From the NCBI RefSeq assembly GCF_900292015.1, contig NZ_LR130759.1, positions 1,054,001 through 1,118,000 on the forward strand: 64,000 nucleotides of DNA. The letters are read 5' to 3'. Position numbers and translations under genes: made by a program. The notes under the pieces are model-generated. The model did no database searches, had not been told where the DNA came from, and was given only the letters and a program-made list of their open reading frames with translations. Source of the stretch: Mycobacterium basiliense. Lineage in GTDB: Bacteria > Actinomycetota > Actinomycetes > Mycobacteriales > Mycobacteriaceae. Shown here piece by piece: positions 37,603 through 47,679 of the stretch (positions are counted from its first letter, which is position 1; each line of letters starts with the position of its first letter).

Positions 37603-39426
37603 ATGAATTTCTCGATGTTGCCTCCCGAGATCAATTCGGCGCGGATGTTTGCTGGGGCGGGCTCGGCGCCCATGCTGACAGCGGCGACCGCCTGGGAGGA
37701 GCTGGCGGCCGAATTGGGCTCGGCCGCGGAATCGTTCAACTCGGTGACCGCAGGGTTGGCGGGCGCATCCTGGCAAGGGCCGGCAGCGGCGGCGATGTCG
37801 GCCGCGGCCGCGCCGTATGTGAGCTGGCTCAGCGCGGCGGCGGCGCGGGCCGCCGGGGCGTCGGTTCAGGCCAAAGGGGTAGTTGGTGCGTTTGAGGCCG
37901 CGCGGGCGGCCATGGTCCATCCACTGGCGGTGGTTGCCAATCGAAATTCGCTGGTGCAGCTGGTGATGACGAACTTGTTTGGTCAGAACGCACCGGCGAT
38001 CGCCGCCGCCGAGGGCATCTATGAGGAGATGTGGGCCGCCGACGTCGCCGCGATGGTGGGCTATCACGGCGGGGCGTCCGCGGCAGCATCGGGGTTGGCG
38101 TCGTGGCAGCAGGGGTTGCAGGCGCTGGCCGGCCCGGCCGCATCGGTCATCCCCGGTTTGGCCATTGGTAACACCGGCGTGGGCAACCTGAGCATCGGCA
38201 ACATCGGCGACTTCAACCTGGGCAGCGGAAACACCGGCAACCTCAACCTGGGTGGCGGAAACACCGGCAATGCCAATGCGGGTGGCGGAAACACCGGCTT
38301 CTTCAACCTGGGCAGCGGCAACAACGGCAATACCAACTTCGGCAACGGCAACATCGGCAATCTCAACGTGGGTAGCGGAAACCGTGGCAGCGGAAACTTC
38401 GGCCTCGGCAACAACGGCATCGGGAACTTCGGCATCGGAAACCGCTTCGGCAACGGAAACCTAGGCAGCGGGAACTTCGGCGACAGCAACTTCGGCGATG
38501 GCAACTTCGGCACCTACAACCTCGGTCTGGGCAACAACGGCTTGGGCAATGTGGGCTTCGGCAACCTCGGTGACAACAATTTGGGCTTTGGGAACAACGG
38601 CAACAACAACATCGGTTTCGGGCTCACCGGCAATGACCAAGTGGGCATTAACTTGGCCGGGCTCAACGGCGGCGTCGGCAACATTGGCTTCGGCAACTCC
38701 GGTGACAACAACGTCGGGTTCTTCAACTCCGGCAGCAACAACGTGGGCTTCTTCAACTCAGGGGATGGCAACTTCGGTTTCTCGAACTCGGGCACCACTA
38801 ATACCGGCGCGTGGAACGGTGGTTCGCTTAACACCGGCTTCGGGAATGCGAGCAACCTCAACTTCGGTGTCGGAAATTCGGGCCCGGGCAACGTGGGCAT
38901 GGGCAATGCCGGCGCAGGCAACATCGGCTTCGGAAACTCGGGCACCGAGAACACCGGCAGCTTCAACTCGGGCGGCGACAACACGGTCAACGGCGGAAAC
39001 ACCGGCAGCTTCAATTCCGGGGACGTGAACACCGGCTTCTTCAACTCGGGCTCCACCAACACGGGTCTGTTCAACGCGGGCAGTGTGAACACCGGCATTG
39101 GCAGCCCGGACACCCAACCTGGTTCGGTGTCGGGCTTCGGCAACACCGGCACCGGTGTCTCGGGCTTCAATAACTCCGGCGACGCGACCTCCGGCTTCAT
39201 GAACACCGCGCCGGGTGCCGGCTTTACCTCGGGCTTCAACAACTCGGGCGACTACCACGTGGGCTTCTCCAACACCGGCGAAGGCAATGGAGGCTTCTTC
39301 AACTCGGGCTACGCCGGCATCGGCATCCTCAACACGGGCACGTTCACTTCCGGCATCGCCAACTCGGGTACCAACAACTCCGGCGGCTTCAACACCGGTG
39401 ATGACCAGTCCGGCTTCTTCAACTAA
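37603..39426 (+). CDS. PPE-MPTR family protein
   Basis: 607-residue PPE protein. The first 180 residues are the PPE domain: [20 protein letters not shown], the WXG-type turn [28 protein letters not shown] and [21 protein letters not shown]. The remainder is Asn-Gly-rich repeats of the MPTR type ([29 protein letters not shown]) merging into NSG/GFFN repeats to the end. Such proteins are usually exported by ESX-5 with a PE partner; no PE gene is adjacent. ATG 37603 follows AAGAAAGGGG and starts exactly at the conserved MNFSMLPPE; an upstream ATG at 37546 in frame is unsupported. In M. tuberculosis guaB3 and choD are, as I recall, neighbours, so this is an extra gene. Confidence 0.93.
   Translation: MNFSMLPPEINSARMFAGAGSAPMLTAATAWEELAAELGSAAESFNSVTAGLAGASWQGPAAAAMSAAAAPYVSWLSAAAARAAGASVQAKGVVGAFEAARAAMVHPLAVVANRNSLVQLVMTNLFGQNAPAIAAAEGIYEEMWAADVAAMVGYHGGASAAASGLASWQQGLQALAGPAASVIPGLAIGNTGVGNLSIGNIGDFNLGSGNTGNLNLGGGNTGNANAGGGNTGFFNLGSGNNGNTNFGNGNIGNLNVGSGNRGSGNFGLGNNGIGNFGIGNRFGNGNLGSGNFGDSNFGDGNFGTYNLGLGNNGLGNVGFGNLGDNNLGFGNNGNNNIGFGLTGNDQVGINLAGLNGGVGNIGFGNSGDNNVGFFNSGSNNVGFFNSGDGNFGFSNSGTTNTGAWNGGSLNTGFGNASNLNFGVGNSGPGNVGMGNAGAGNIGFGNSGTENTGSFNSGGDNTVNGGNTGSFNSGDVNTGFFNSGSTNTGLFNAGSVNTGIGSPDTQPGSVSGFGNTGTGVSGFNNSGDATSGFMNTAPGAGFTSGFNNSGDYHVGFSNTGEGNGGFFNSGYAGIGILNTGTFTSGIANSGTNNSGGFNTGDDQSGFFN
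38161..39423 (+). repeat. MPTR-type coding repeat array
   Basis: About 1.26 kb of 15-bp based degenerate repeats encoding N-X-G-X-G pentapeptides, changing after about 38,700 to NSG-x-x-N-x-G-FF motifs. A likely substrate for recombination and slippage. Confidence 0.9.
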
Positions 39427-39515
39427 CGGTGGAGCGAACGGGTGCGAGAGCGGCCGCACCAAAGTTACCGGTGGCCCACTGACGGGCCGGATGTAAAGAA
39501 GGTCATACTGCAGCG

Positions 39516-41252
39516 ATGAAGCCGGATTACGACGTCTTGATTATCGGTTCGGGTTTCGGGGGCAGTGTCAGCGCGCTGCGCCTGACCGAAAAGGGCTACC
39601 GGGTGGGCGTGCTGGAGGCTGGGCGCCGGTTCACGGACGCCGAATTCGCCAAGACATCCTGGGACCTGCGCAAGTTCTTGTGGGCGCCCAAGCTGGGTTG
39701 CTATGGAATCCAGCGCATCCACCCGTTGCGCAACGTGATGATCCTGGCCGGTGCGGGCGTGGGCGGGGGCTCGCTGAACTACGCCAACACGCTGTACGTG
39801 CCGCCGGAGCCGTTCTTCGCCGACCAACAGTGGCGGCATATCACCGACTGGCGCGCCGAGCTGATGCCGCATTACGAACAGGCGCAGCGAATGCTGGGCG
39901 TGGTAAAGAACCCGACCTTCACCGACGCCGACCGCATCGTCAAGGAGGTCGCCGACGAGATGGGGTGTGGCGACACCTGGGTGCCCACTCCGGTCGGGGT
40001 GTTCTTTGGTCCCGACGGCACCAAGACGCCCGGCAAGACCGTGCCCGACCCGTACTTCGGCGGCGCTGGGCCGGCTCGCACTGGCTGTTTGGAATGCGGC
40101 TGCTGTATGACGGGCTGCCGCCATGGCGCCAAGAACACGCTGATGAAGAACTACCTCGGCCTGGCGGAATCGGCCGGCGCCGAAGTGATTCCGATGACCA
40201 CGGTGAAAGGTTTCGAGCAGCGGCCGGACGGGCTGTGGGAGGTGCGGACCGTGCGCACCGGCAGCTGGCTGCGCCGGGACCGGCGCACCTTCACCGCCAC
40301 CCACCTGATCTTGGCCGCCGGTACCTGGGGCACCCAGCATCTGCTGTTCAAGATGCGCGACAAGGGCAAATTGCCGAGCATCTCCAAGCGCCTCGGGGTG
40401 CTGACCCGCACCAACTCCGAGTCCATCGTGGGCGCCGCCAGGCTGAAGGTCTCACCGGATCTGGACCTCACCCACGGCGTGGCGATCACGTCGTCAATTC
40501 ACCCCACCTCGGACACCCACGTCGAGCCGGTCCGCTACGGCAAAGGCTCCAACGCGATGGGGCTGCTGCAGACGTTGATGACCGACGGCAGCGGCCCTGA
40601 GGGCACCGAGGTGCCGCGCTGGAAGCAGTTGCTGCAACAGGCGGGCGCCAATCCACGCATGATGATGCGGCTGATCAATCCGCGACAGTGGAGTGAGCGC
40701 ACGGTGATCGCGCTGGTGATGCAGCATCTAGACAACTCGATCACCACCTTTACCAAGCGCGGGAAACTCGGAACGCGCTGGTACTCCAGCAAACAGGGAC
40801 ACGGCGAGCCGAATCCGACCTGGATTCCCATCGGCAACGAAGTCACCCGCCGTATCGCCGCCAAGATCGACGGCGTGGCTGGTGGCACCTGGGGCGAGCT
40901 GTTCAACATCCCGCTGACCGCGCACTTCCTGGGCGGCGCGGTGATCGGCGACAGCCCCGACAATGGGGTCATCGACCCCTATCACCGGGTCTACGGCTAT
41001 CCGACACTGTTCGTGGTCGACGGGGCGGCGATCTCGGCCAACCTCGGCGTCAACCCGTCGCTGTCGATCGCTGCGCAAGCGGAGCGCGCCGCCTCGCTGT
41101 GGCCCAACAAGGGGGAGAACGATCAGCGGCCGCTGCAGGGTGACGGGTACCGCCGGCTGGCCCCCATCGAGCCGGAGCATCCGGTGGTACCGGCCGACGC
41201 GCCGGGGGCGCTGCGCTGGCTGCCGATCGACCCGGTGAGCAACGCGGGCTAG
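39516..41252 (+). CDS. choD: Cholesterol oxidase-like GMC flavoenzyme
   Basis: FAD-dependent GMC-type oxidoreductase of 578 residues, the length of ChoD (Rv3409c). FAD-binding VLIIGSGFGGSVSALRLTEKG at the N terminus, VGGGSLNYANTLYVPP, a Cys cluster TGCLECGCCMTGCRHGAKNT, and the C-terminal HFLGGAVIGDSPDNGVIDPYHRVYGYPTLFVVDGAAISANLG. The annotation as cholesterol oxidase is historical; the true substrate in mycobacteria is uncertain. It converges with the dioxygenase gene with only 4 bp between stops; a vapBC pair known from M. tuberculosis at this point is missing. Confidence 0.92.
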   Translation: MKPDYDVLIIGSGFGGSVSALRLTEKGYRVGVLEAGRRFTDAEFAKTSWDLRKFLWAPKLGCYGIQRIHPLRNVMILAGAGVGGGSLNYANTLYVPPEPFFADQQWRHITDWRAELMPHYEQAQRMLGVVKNPTFTDADRIVKEVADEMGCGDTWVPTPVGVFFGPDGTKTPGKTVPDPYFGGAGPARTGCLECGCCMTGCRHGAKNTLMKNYLGLAESAGAEVIPMTTVKGFEQRPDGLWEVRTVRTGSWLRRDRRTFTATHLILAAGTWGTQHLLFKMRDKGKLPSISKRLGVLTRTNSESIVGAARLKVSPDLDLTHGVAITSSIHPTSDTHVEPVRYGKGSNAMGLLQTLMTDGSGPEGTEVPRWKQLLQQAGANPRMMMRLINPRQWSERTVIALVMQHLDNSITTFTKRGKLGTRWYSSKQGHGEPNPTWIPIGNEVTRRIAAKIDGVAGGTWGELFNIPLTAHFLGGAVIGDSPDNGVIDPYHRVYGYPTLFVVDGAAISANLGVNPSLSIAAQAERAASLWPNKGENDQRPLQGDGYRRLAPIEPEHPVVPADAPGALRWLPIDPVSNAG

Positions 41253-41256
41253 GACG

Positions 41257-42153
41257 CTAGCCGGCAAGCGCCAGTGGCGCCCCGCTGATCACCCGGCTGC
41301 GCCGCCCATGGACGTTGACGGGCACATCGCCCATCAGGGTGACCCGGTGCAGGAGCCGGCGCTGGTCGTCGTAGTCGTCGATGGCCCGGTGCTGAGTGGC
41401 CCGGTTATCCCAGATGGCCACGTCGCCCGGTTCCCAACTCCAGCGGATGGTGTTTTCCGGCAAGGTGATACGACGCTGCAGCAACTCAAAGAGCACGCTT
41501 GACTCTTGGCTGTCCAGGCCGACGAAGCCGCGCACGAAGTCGCCCAGTAGCAGGGTACGTTCACCCGTCTCGGGGTGTACCCGCACCACGGGGTGCTCGG
41601 TCTGAAAATCGGGCTTCTGGAAGGCCTGCTGGAACGCCCGTTGGGTGTCGGTGAGTCCGTCGACCGACTCGGCCGTCACGTAGTCGTGGCGGTTGGTGTG
41701 CAGGGCCCACAGGTTCTCGACGAGGTACTTGAGTGGTTCGGGCAGCGTGCTGTAGGCGGTCGCGGTATTTGCCCACAGCGTCGACCCGCCATAGCTGGGC
41801 ACGGTCACCGCGCGCAGGATCGAGGCAGCGGGGTAGTTGGCGGCGAAGGTGACGTCGGTGTGCCAGCGGTTGGCCTTGCCCCACTCGGAGTTGATCGGGG
41901 TGATGATCGGCGCGTCCGGCGCTGCCAACAATGTGGCCGGGTGGCCGATGGGGGTGCCCAGCAGGCCGGCGAACTCGAGCTGCCGTTGGTCATCGAGGTG
42001 ATCCTGGCCGCGGAAGAAGATCACCTTGTGCGTCATCAGCGCGCGGCGGATTTCATCGACGGCGGCCGGGTCAAGATCCCCGCCCAGGCGCACCCCATCG
42101 ACACGGGCGCCGATGCGGCTAGCGAGCTTCGTTACGGCTATCCGGTCAGTCAT
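41257..42153 (-). CDS. Fe(II)/2-oxoglutarate dioxygenase, AtsK/TauD type (Rv3406-like)
   Basis: 298-residue TauD-family dioxygenase; the M. tuberculosis counterpart Rv3406 is a type II alkyl sulfatase that oxidatively cleaves sulfate esters and also inactivates some DprE1 inhibitors. Iron ligands are WHTDVTF (His, Asp) and [10 protein letters not shown] (distal His); an Arg that binds 2-oxoglutarate follows in [16 protein letters not shown] terminus: [21 protein letters not shown]. It is divergent from a TetR gene, with two identical-type operators in the 60-bp gap, so it is very likely repressed by that regulator. Confidence 0.93.
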   Translation of the reverse strand: MTDRIAVTKLASRIGARVDGVRLGGDLDPAAVDEIRRALMTHKVIFFRGQDHLDDQRQLEFAGLLGTPIGHPATLLAAPDAPIITPINSEWGKANRWHTDVTFAANYPAASILRAVTVPSYGGSTLWANTATAYSTLPEPLKYLVENLWALHTNRHDYVTAESVDGLTDTQRAFQQAFQKPDFQTEHPVVRVHPETGERTLLLGDFVRGFVGLDSQESSVLFELLQRRITLPENTIRWSWEPGDVAIWDNRATQHRAIDDYDDQRRLLHRVTLMGDVPVNVHGRRSRVISGAPLALAG

Positions 42154-42179
42154 TGCTGTGGTCCTTTGCAGAATCGGGT

Positions 42180-42195
42180 GTAGTCAACTGACTAC
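42180..42195 (+). promoter_or_regulatory. TetR operator 1
   Basis: GTAGTC-N4-GACTAC, extended to TGTAGTCA-N2-TGACTACA (42179-42196). It lies in the dioxygenase/TetR divergent gap nearer the dioxygenase start. Confidence 0.8.
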
Positions 42196-42205
42196 ATAGG
42201 CTAGC

Positions 42206-42221
42206 GTAGTCGAATGACTAC
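42206..42221 (+). promoter_or_regulatory. TetR operator 2, overlapping the TetR start codon
   Basis: Second GTAGTC-N4-GACTAC, 26 bp centre-to-centre from operator 1 (about 2.5 helical turns). It covers the TetR ATG (42214), predicting tight autoregulation and probably a leaderless or very short leader. Confidence 0.8.
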
Positions 42222-42780
42222 ACGCACGGCAACCGGCCGCCGGAAGACGCCCACCGGCCGGGAGGAGGTGGCGGCCGCTGTCTTGGAGGCCGCTGCCGAT
42301 CTCTTCGCCGAGCGGGGCCCGGCGGCGACGTCGATCCGCGACATCGCCGCCCGATCAAAGGTCAACCACGGGTTGGTGTTTCGCCACTTCGGTACGAAGG
42401 AACAGCTGGTCGGTGCCGTGCTCGATCACCTGGGGAGCAGTCTGACCGAGCTACTGCACTCCGCGGTGCCTGCCGACGTCGTAGAACGGGCGCTCGATCG
42501 GCAGATGCGGGTGTGGGCCCGCACCCTGCTCGACGGGTATCCGGCCGAGCAGTTGCAGACCCGTTTTCCCAACGCTGCCGAACTGCTCAACTACGTGCGG
42601 ACCCGTTACGATGACGAGTCCAGCGCGCGGCTGGCGGTCGCCAATGCCATTGCGCTGCAACTTGGTTGGCGCCTCTTCGAACCCATGCTGCGGTCGGCGA
42701 CCGGTTTGGAAGAGTTGACCGAGACCGAATTACGGCAGGCGGTGATGGCCGAGGCCAGCCGGATCATCGAGCCGCACTAG
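42214..42780 (+). CDS. TetR-family repressor (Rv3405c-like)
   Basis: 188-residue TetR regulator. DNA-binding domain: EEVAAAVLEAAADLFAERGPAATSIRDIAARSKVNHGLVFRHFGTKEQLVGAVL. The C-terminal domain is helical with no recognisable ligand motif. Two identical-type operators sit in the divergent promoter region it shares with the dioxygenase gene, so autoregulation and control of the dioxygenase are strongly indicated. Same length and position as Rv3405c. Confidence 0.93.
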   Translation: MTTRTATGRRKTPTGREEVAAAVLEAAADLFAERGPAATSIRDIAARSKVNHGLVFRHFGTKEQLVGAVLDHLGSSLTELLHSAVPADVVERALDRQMRVWARTLLDGYPAEQLQTRFPNAAELLNYVRTRYDDESSARLAVANAIALQLGWRLFEPMLRSATGLEELTETELRQAVMAEASRIIEPH

Positions 42781-42792
42781 CCGGCCAAAGCC

Positions 42793-45180
42793 TCAGGTCG
42801 CGGTTGCGGCGGCCCACACTTTGGCGGCCATCGTGCGCCGGTGCACCGGCTCGCGGCCCGGCGGTTGCGGCGGTGGCGGCAGGAGTGGCTTGCGCTTGCG
42901 CACGGCGATGGTCGACGGCTTGGCCGTGCTCAGCACCACGTCTTCACCGGCGTGACGGATGGTCAGATCGCCGCCGGGCCCGTCGCGCAGGGTCAAGGTG
43001 ACGTCGGAGTGATTGGCGTCGACGGTCAACCGGAAATCTCGCCAACGCAGCCGGAACCGCAACCGCGAGATACCGTCGGGTAGCTGGGGATCGATGGACA
43101 AGATGCCCTCGTCGTCTCGCAGGCCGCCGAAGCCGCCGACCAGGGCGGTCCAGGCCCCGGCCAGCGAGGCCATGTGCAAGCCGTCGCGGGTGTTGCGGTG
43201 TAGGTCGCGCAGGTCGATCAGTGCCGCCTCGTAGGCGTAGTCATGGGCCAACTCCAGATGCCCGACCTCGGCACACATCACCGCCTGGGTACACGCCGAC
43301 AGTGAGGAGTCGCGAACCATGCGCCGTTCGTAGTAGTCGACGTTGCGCGCCTTTTGTTCCGGCGTGAATGCGTGGCTCTGCCACTGCATGGCCAACACCA
43401 GGTCGGCCTGCTTGATCACCTGCGTGGGGTACAGGCGGACATAGGCCTCGTGCAGCAGCAGCGGGTAGGTCGTATTGGTTTCGAAGTCCCACTCGGCCAG
43501 GGTGGTGAACCCCTCACACTGCTGGTGGACGCCCAGCTCCTCGTCATAGGGGATGTTGACCGCATCGGCCGCATCCCGCCACGCCGCCATCTCTTCGGTG
43601 GTGACACCCATTTCCTGGGCGGCCTCGGGGTGGCGCAGACAAGCGTCGGCCGCGGTGATCAGATTGTGCGCCGCCATCAGATTCGTGAACACGTTGTCCC
43701 GAACGATCGCCGTGTACTCGTCGGGTCCGGTCACCCCGTCCAGATGCCAGACGCCGTGGCGGTCATGGTGTCCGAGCGAGAGCCACAGCCGGGCGGTCTC
43801 GATCAACACCGCGAGGCCACAGTCTTTCTCCAACGAGTGATCGCCGGTGACGGTCCGGTAGCGCTCGAATGCCATGGCGATGTCGGCGTTGATATGCCAG
43901 GCGGCCGTGCCGGCCGGCCAGTAGGCCGAGCATTCCTCCCCGCGGATGGTCCGCCAGGGAAAGCTCGCACCATCCAGGCCAAGCTCGGCGGCGCGCTCTT
44001 TGGCCAGGTCCAATGTCGAAGCGCGCCAGCGCAACGCGTCGGCCACCGCATGCGGCACGGTGTAGGTCAGCACCGGCAGCACAAAGCCCTCGGAATCCCA
44101 GAAAGCGTGCCCGTCGTAGCCGGTCCCGGTGAGTCCCTTGCTGGGAATCGCTCGACGCTCGGCCCGCGCGCTGGCCTGCAGCAGGTGGAACAGGCCGAAT
44201 CGCACCGCTTGCTGACACTCCGGGTCGCCCTCCACCTCGACGTCCGCACTGTCCCAGAACTCGTCGAGGTAGGCCCGCTGCGTGTCGAGCAGACCCTGCC
44301 AACCGCTGTAGCGGGCACCGTGTAACGCCCCGGCGACCTGGTCACGCAGCGCGGGGCGGGAGCGCAAACTCGACCAGCCATACGCCAGGTATTTGACGAT
44401 GCGCAGCTTTTGCCCGGGGCGTAGCCCGCAGATCACGGTGGTCCGGGCCAAGTCCGGGCGGGCGTCGGTGGTGATCTCGACCCGCCCGGGGACCTCGACC
44501 TCGTGGTCCATCGCGGCGGCCATCATCAGGGCACTGCTGCGGGTGCGGTGCATGAGAAGTGCTCCGCATTCGGTGTTCTCGTGGTCAACCGCCTCCAGCG
44601 GGTGCTCCAAGATGGCCGACACCCGCGGATCGTCCGAGGTCTCCGGCTGGTCTTCGTTGGTGACCAGTTCGGACTGCACGGTGACCCGGGCGAACTCGTC
44701 GACGGCCTCCACGACATACTCGACGGCCGCGACGCTGCGATGCGACAGCGACACTAGGCGGGTGGACACCACCTTGACTTGCTTGTCCGCGGGCGAGCGC
44801 CAGTGGGTCCGGCGGGTCAGAGTTCCGGCGCGCAGGTCGAGAACGCGCTCATGGGAGAGCAATTCGCCATACCGCACGTCGAACGGCTCGTCGTCGACCA
44901 GCAGGCGCAGGATCTTGCCGTTGGTGACGTCGACAACGGTTTGGCCCGCCTCCGGGTAGCCGTACCCGGCTTCGGCGTACGGCAGCGGCCGGATTTCGAA
45001 GAACGAGTTCAGGTAGGTCCCGGGCAAACCGTACGGTTCACCCTCGTCGAGGTTGCCGCGCAATCCGATATGCCCGTTGGACAGGGCGAAGATCGACTCC
45101 GACTGCGCAAGCAGGTTCAGATCCAGCCGCGTCTCGCGAACCTGCCACGGTTCAACGGGGAAGGCTTCTTCGCTGATCAT
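42793..45180 (-). CDS. Glycoside hydrolase family 65 phosphorylase/hydrolase (Rv3401-like)
   Basis: 795-residue GH65 protein acting on an alpha-linked disaccharide such as maltose, trehalose or kojibiose. N-terminal beta-sandwich: [22 protein letters not shown]; helical-barrel motifs: [36 protein letters not shown], the general-acid Glu in [16 protein letters not shown], and [11 protein letters not shown], the Lys-Gln motif typical of phosphorylases. The C-terminal 30 residues are a Pro/Arg-rich extension. It overlaps the phosphomutase gene by 4 bp: this phosphorylase plus beta-phosphoglucomutase pair would feed glucose units into glycolysis. True substrate unknown. Confidence 0.9.
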   Translation of the reverse strand: MISEEAFPVEPWQVRETRLDLNLLAQSESIFALSNGHIGLRGNLDEGEPYGLPGTYLNSFFEIRPLPYAEAGYGYPEAGQTVVDVTNGKILRLLVDDEPFDVRYGELLSHERVLDLRAGTLTRRTHWRSPADKQVKVVSTRLVSLSHRSVAAVEYVVEAVDEFARVTVQSELVTNEDQPETSDDPRVSAILEHPLEAVDHENTECGALLMHRTRSSALMMAAAMDHEVEVPGRVEITTDARPDLARTTVICGLRPGQKLRIVKYLAYGWSSLRSRPALRDQVAGALHGARYSGWQGLLDTQRAYLDEFWDSADVEVEGDPECQQAVRFGLFHLLQASARAERRAIPSKGLTGTGYDGHAFWDSEGFVLPVLTYTVPHAVADALRWRASTLDLAKERAAELGLDGASFPWRTIRGEECSAYWPAGTAAWHINADIAMAFERYRTVTGDHSLEKDCGLAVLIETARLWLSLGHHDRHGVWHLDGVTGPDEYTAIVRDNVFTNLMAAHNLITAADACLRHPEAAQEMGVTTEEMAAWRDAADAVNIPYDEELGVHQQCEGFTTLAEWDFETNTTYPLLLHEAYVRLYPTQVIKQADLVLAMQWQSHAFTPEQKARNVDYYERRMVRDSSLSACTQAVMCAEVGHLELAHDYAYEAALIDLRDLHRNTRDGLHMASLAGAWTALVGGFGGLRDDEGILSIDPQLPDGISRLRFRLRWRDFRLTVDANHSDVTLTLRDGPGGDLTIRHAGEDVVLSTAKPSTIAVRKRKPLLPPPPQPPGREPVHRRTMAAKVWAAATAT

Positions 45181-45917
45181 GACGGCAGCAGTTCGGCCAG
45201 ATCGGTAATCACCACGTCGGCGCCATTGCGCCGCAGATCTTCCGCCTGGCCCACTCGGTCGACACCCACCACATAGCCGAAGTTACCGGCCCGACCCGCC
45301 TGCACGCCGGAAATTGCGTCCTCGAACACGGCCGCCAAGGCCGGGGCGGTGTCGAGCAGCTGTGCTCCCCGCAGGTAGGAGTCGGGAGCGGGCTTGCCGG
45401 CGATGTGCTCGTCGCGCAACCGCACGCCGTCCACCCGCTGTTGGATAAACCGGTCCAGACCAGTGATCTCGAGCACGTCGCGGGTATTGGCGCTCGACGA
45501 GACCACCGCGATGCTCAGGCCCGCCGCCGAGACCGCCTCCAGATAGCGCCGTGACCCCTCAAACACATCGACGCCCTCGGTTTTCAGTACCCGCTGGAAC
45601 ATCTCGTTCTTGCGGTTGCCCAGGCCGTAGATCGTTTCACGGTCACCGGCATCATCGGGACTTCCGTCGGGCAACTGGATTCCCCGGCTACTCAGGAAGG
45701 ACCGGACCCCGTCTTCCCGCTTCTTGCCGTCCACATACTGCCGGTAGTCGGCGGCCGGGTCGAAGGGGACGAACTGCGCTCCGGTGCGCTCGGCACGCGC
45801 GCGCAGGTATGCGTCGAACATGGCCTTCCAAGCCTTGGTATGGACACTGGCGGTGTCGGTGAGCACACCATCCAGGTCGAAAAGACAGGCGTGGACCTTC
45901 TCAGGGAGACCCAGCAC
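45177..45917 (-). CDS. pgmB: Beta-phosphoglucomutase-family HAD protein (Rv3400-like)
   Basis: 246-residue HAD-superfamily protein. Motif [19 protein letters not shown] (nucleophile Asp and the acid/base Asp), motif [15 protein letters not shown], Lys in [13 protein letters not shown], and motif [18 protein letters not shown]. Converts beta-glucose-1-phosphate, the product expected from an inverting GH65 phosphorylase, to glucose-6-phosphate. It is upstream of and overlaps the GH65 gene by 4 bp. Residues 55-70 ([16 protein letters not shown]) form the cap. The gene symbol is by family, not a named mycobacterial gene. Confidence 0.9.
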   Translation of the reverse strand: MLGLPEKVHACLFDLDGVLTDTASVHTKAWKAMFDAYLRARAERTGAQFVPFDPAADYRQYVDGKKREDGVRSFLSSRGIQLPDGSPDDAGDRETIYGLGNRKNEMFQRVLKTEGVDVFEGSRRYLEAVSAAGLSIAVVSSSANTRDVLEITGLDRFIQQRVDGVRLRDEHIAGKPAPDSYLRGAQLLDTAPALAAVFEDAISGVQAGRAGNFGYVVGVDRVGQAEDLRRNGADVVITDLAELLPS

Positions 45918-46045
45918 GGGGGACCTCGCTTCCGGTAGTTCGGGCGCTACCAGTTCACCATGCCGCTTAGGTATCCCGCAGAACCCGCGCTGGGGAAATC
46001 CGCGCCGATGCGGCGTGGTGCGCCCGCGCGGTACAACCCGGCGAG

Positions 46046-47602
46046 CTAGGTCTCGGCGAGCGCCGGCGCGGTCGGCGATGGCGCGACGTTCCCGGCTCGG
46101 GGCGGCAGCACCCAGGCGACCACGAGTGCGGCCGCCAGCGCGATGCCGGCACAGACCAGCGTGCCGATCTGCAGGCCGTCGAGGAACGCATGATTGACAG
46201 CGTCGCGGACTGCGGCGGCTCGTCCGGCCGGCAACTGGTCGATCACCGTGTGCGCCAACGCCATTGAGCCTTCCATCGCCGAACGCACGTCGGCGGGTAG
46301 ACCGGCCAGCGCCGCCGCCGAACCGAGATGACCGGCGTAGACGGATGCGAAGACGCTACCCACGATGGCAACGCCCAGGGTGCCACCTAGCTCGCGCGTG
46401 GTGTCGTTGACAGCCGAGCCGACCCCCGCCTTGTCGGCTGGCAACGATCCCATGATCGCCTCGGTGGCCGGCGCGGTGGTGAGCCCGAGGCCGCCGCCGA
46501 GCAACAGCATCTGCAGGGCGATGTGGGTGTACGGGGTTGCCGCCACGGCCGTGGAAGCCCAGGCCAACCCGGCCGCGAACACCACCAGGCCGGCGGCGAC
46601 CACGGCGGTGGTGCCGACCCGTTCGACCAGTCGGGGTCCCAGGATGCTGGCGAGCGCAATCGAGAACGCGACCGGTAGCAACCGGACCCCGGTCTGGAAT
46701 GCGGTGTAGTCCTTGATGAATTGGAAGTACTGGGTGATGACGAAGATGAATCCGAACAACGTCAGGAAGCCCGCGGTCACCGCCAGACTGCCGCCGGAGA
46801 ACCGGCGGTTGACGAAGACCGATACGTCCAGCATCGGGTGGTCGCTGCGCCGCTCCCACAGCGCGAATCCCGCGAGAACGGTTGCGGCCGCGGCGAACCC
46901 GACGCCGGCTCGGATGCTGGTCCATCCCCAGGTGGGCGCTTCGATGATGGTGTAGACCAACGCGGTGATCCCGACTGCGGAGAGGGTCAATCCGGGAAGG
47001 TCGACGCGGGGTGCCGCCGGATCGCGCGAGGTCGGCACGAACAGGATCCCGCCGACCAGGGCGACGGCTGTGATCGGAATGTTCACCATGAAAATCGAGC
47101 CCCAGGCGAAGTGTTCGAGCAGCCAGCCCCCGGTGATCGGTCCGACGGCCACGCCGACGCCCACCATGGCCGCCCACAGTCCGATCGCCTTCGCACGGGG
47201 AATCGGATCGGTGAAGATGTTGGTGATCAATCCCAGAGTGGTCGGAAAGATGACCGCCGCTCCGACCCCCATGGCGGCTCGCGCCGCGATCAGTGTATCC
47301 GCCGAATTCGCCTGCGCGGCAACGGCAGAGGTGAGCGCGAAGCAGGCGAGGCCGGCGCTGAGCCAGCTGCGCCTGCCGTAGCGGTCGCTCAGGCTGCCGG
47401 CCGATAGCAGCAGGCCCGACATGGCCAGGGTGTAGGCGTCGACGATCCATTGCAGCTGCGCGGTGTTGGCCCCGAGCTCGCGCGACACGGTGGGCAGGGC
47501 GACGTTGACGATCGTGGCGTCGACGCTGATGACGAAGACGGATAGGCAGATGACGGCAAGCGCGGGGATCGAGTGGTCACGAAAGACGGGCTGAGTACGC
47601 AT
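46046..47602 (-). CDS. MFS multidrug exporter, DHA2 (14-helix) type
   Basis: 518-residue transporter with about 14 hydrophobic helices. Typical DHA2 markers: [20 protein letters not shown] in helix 1, [27 protein letters not shown] (motif A), and [18 protein letters not shown] (motif C, antiporter signature). It probably exports drugs or a toxic metabolite by proton antiport. Divergent from an HxlR regulator with an AT-rich dyad in the 77-bp gap. Ends TAPALAET. I do not recall this gene between Rv3400 and guaA in M. tuberculosis. Confidence 0.9.
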   Translation of the reverse strand: MRTQPVFRDHSIPALAVICLSVFVISVDATIVNVALPTVSRELGANTAQLQWIVDAYTLAMSGLLLSAGSLSDRYGRRSWLSAGLACFALTSAVAAQANSADTLIAARAAMGVGAAVIFPTTLGLITNIFTDPIPRAKAIGLWAAMVGVGVAVGPITGGWLLEHFAWGSIFMVNIPITAVALVGGILFVPTSRDPAAPRVDLPGLTLSAVGITALVYTIIEAPTWGWTSIRAGVGFAAAATVLAGFALWERRSDHPMLDVSVFVNRRFSGGSLAVTAGFLTLFGFIFVITQYFQFIKDYTAFQTGVRLLPVAFSIALASILGPRLVERVGTTAVVAAGLVVFAAGLAWASTAVAATPYTHIALQMLLLGGGLGLTTAPATEAIMGSLPADKAGVGSAVNDTTRELGGTLGVAIVGSVFASVYAGHLGSAAALAGLPADVRSAMEGSMALAHTVIDQLPAGRAAAVRDAVNHAFLDGLQIGTLVCAGIALAAALVVAWVLPPRAGNVAPSPTAPALAET

Positions 47603-47620
47603 GACAAAAAGGTAAAGCTA

Positions 47621-47662
47621 ATAGACAAATAAATCAAGTAATAACTTGAAAAATAAGTCTAT
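47621..47662 (+). promoter_or_regulatory. AT-rich dyad in the MFS/HxlR divergent promoter
   Basis: ATAGAC-N7-TCAAGT-N4-ACTTGA-N7-GTCTAT: two nested perfect 6-bp arm pairs sharing one centre. Very AT-rich (about 80%) for this genome. Its size and symmetry fit a winged-helix dimer or tetramer, presumably the adjacent HxlR protein. Confidence 0.65.
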
Positions 47663-47679
47663 GGTGGTAGGGTGAAGGG

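Noticed and set aside
38514..39242. Long Pro-rich minus-strand frame opposite the PPE repeats
   Set aside because: Pure reverse complement of Asn/Gly-rich repeats; not a gene.
38161..39423. Regular short repeats that could suggest a CRISPR array or VNTR
   Set aside because: They are in-frame 15-bp based units encoding MPTR pentapeptides of a PPE protein; there are no unique spacers.
43354..44325. 323-residue open frame on the plus strand opposite the GH65 gene
   Set aside because: Shadow frame without domain similarity; the minus-strand gene is clearly real.
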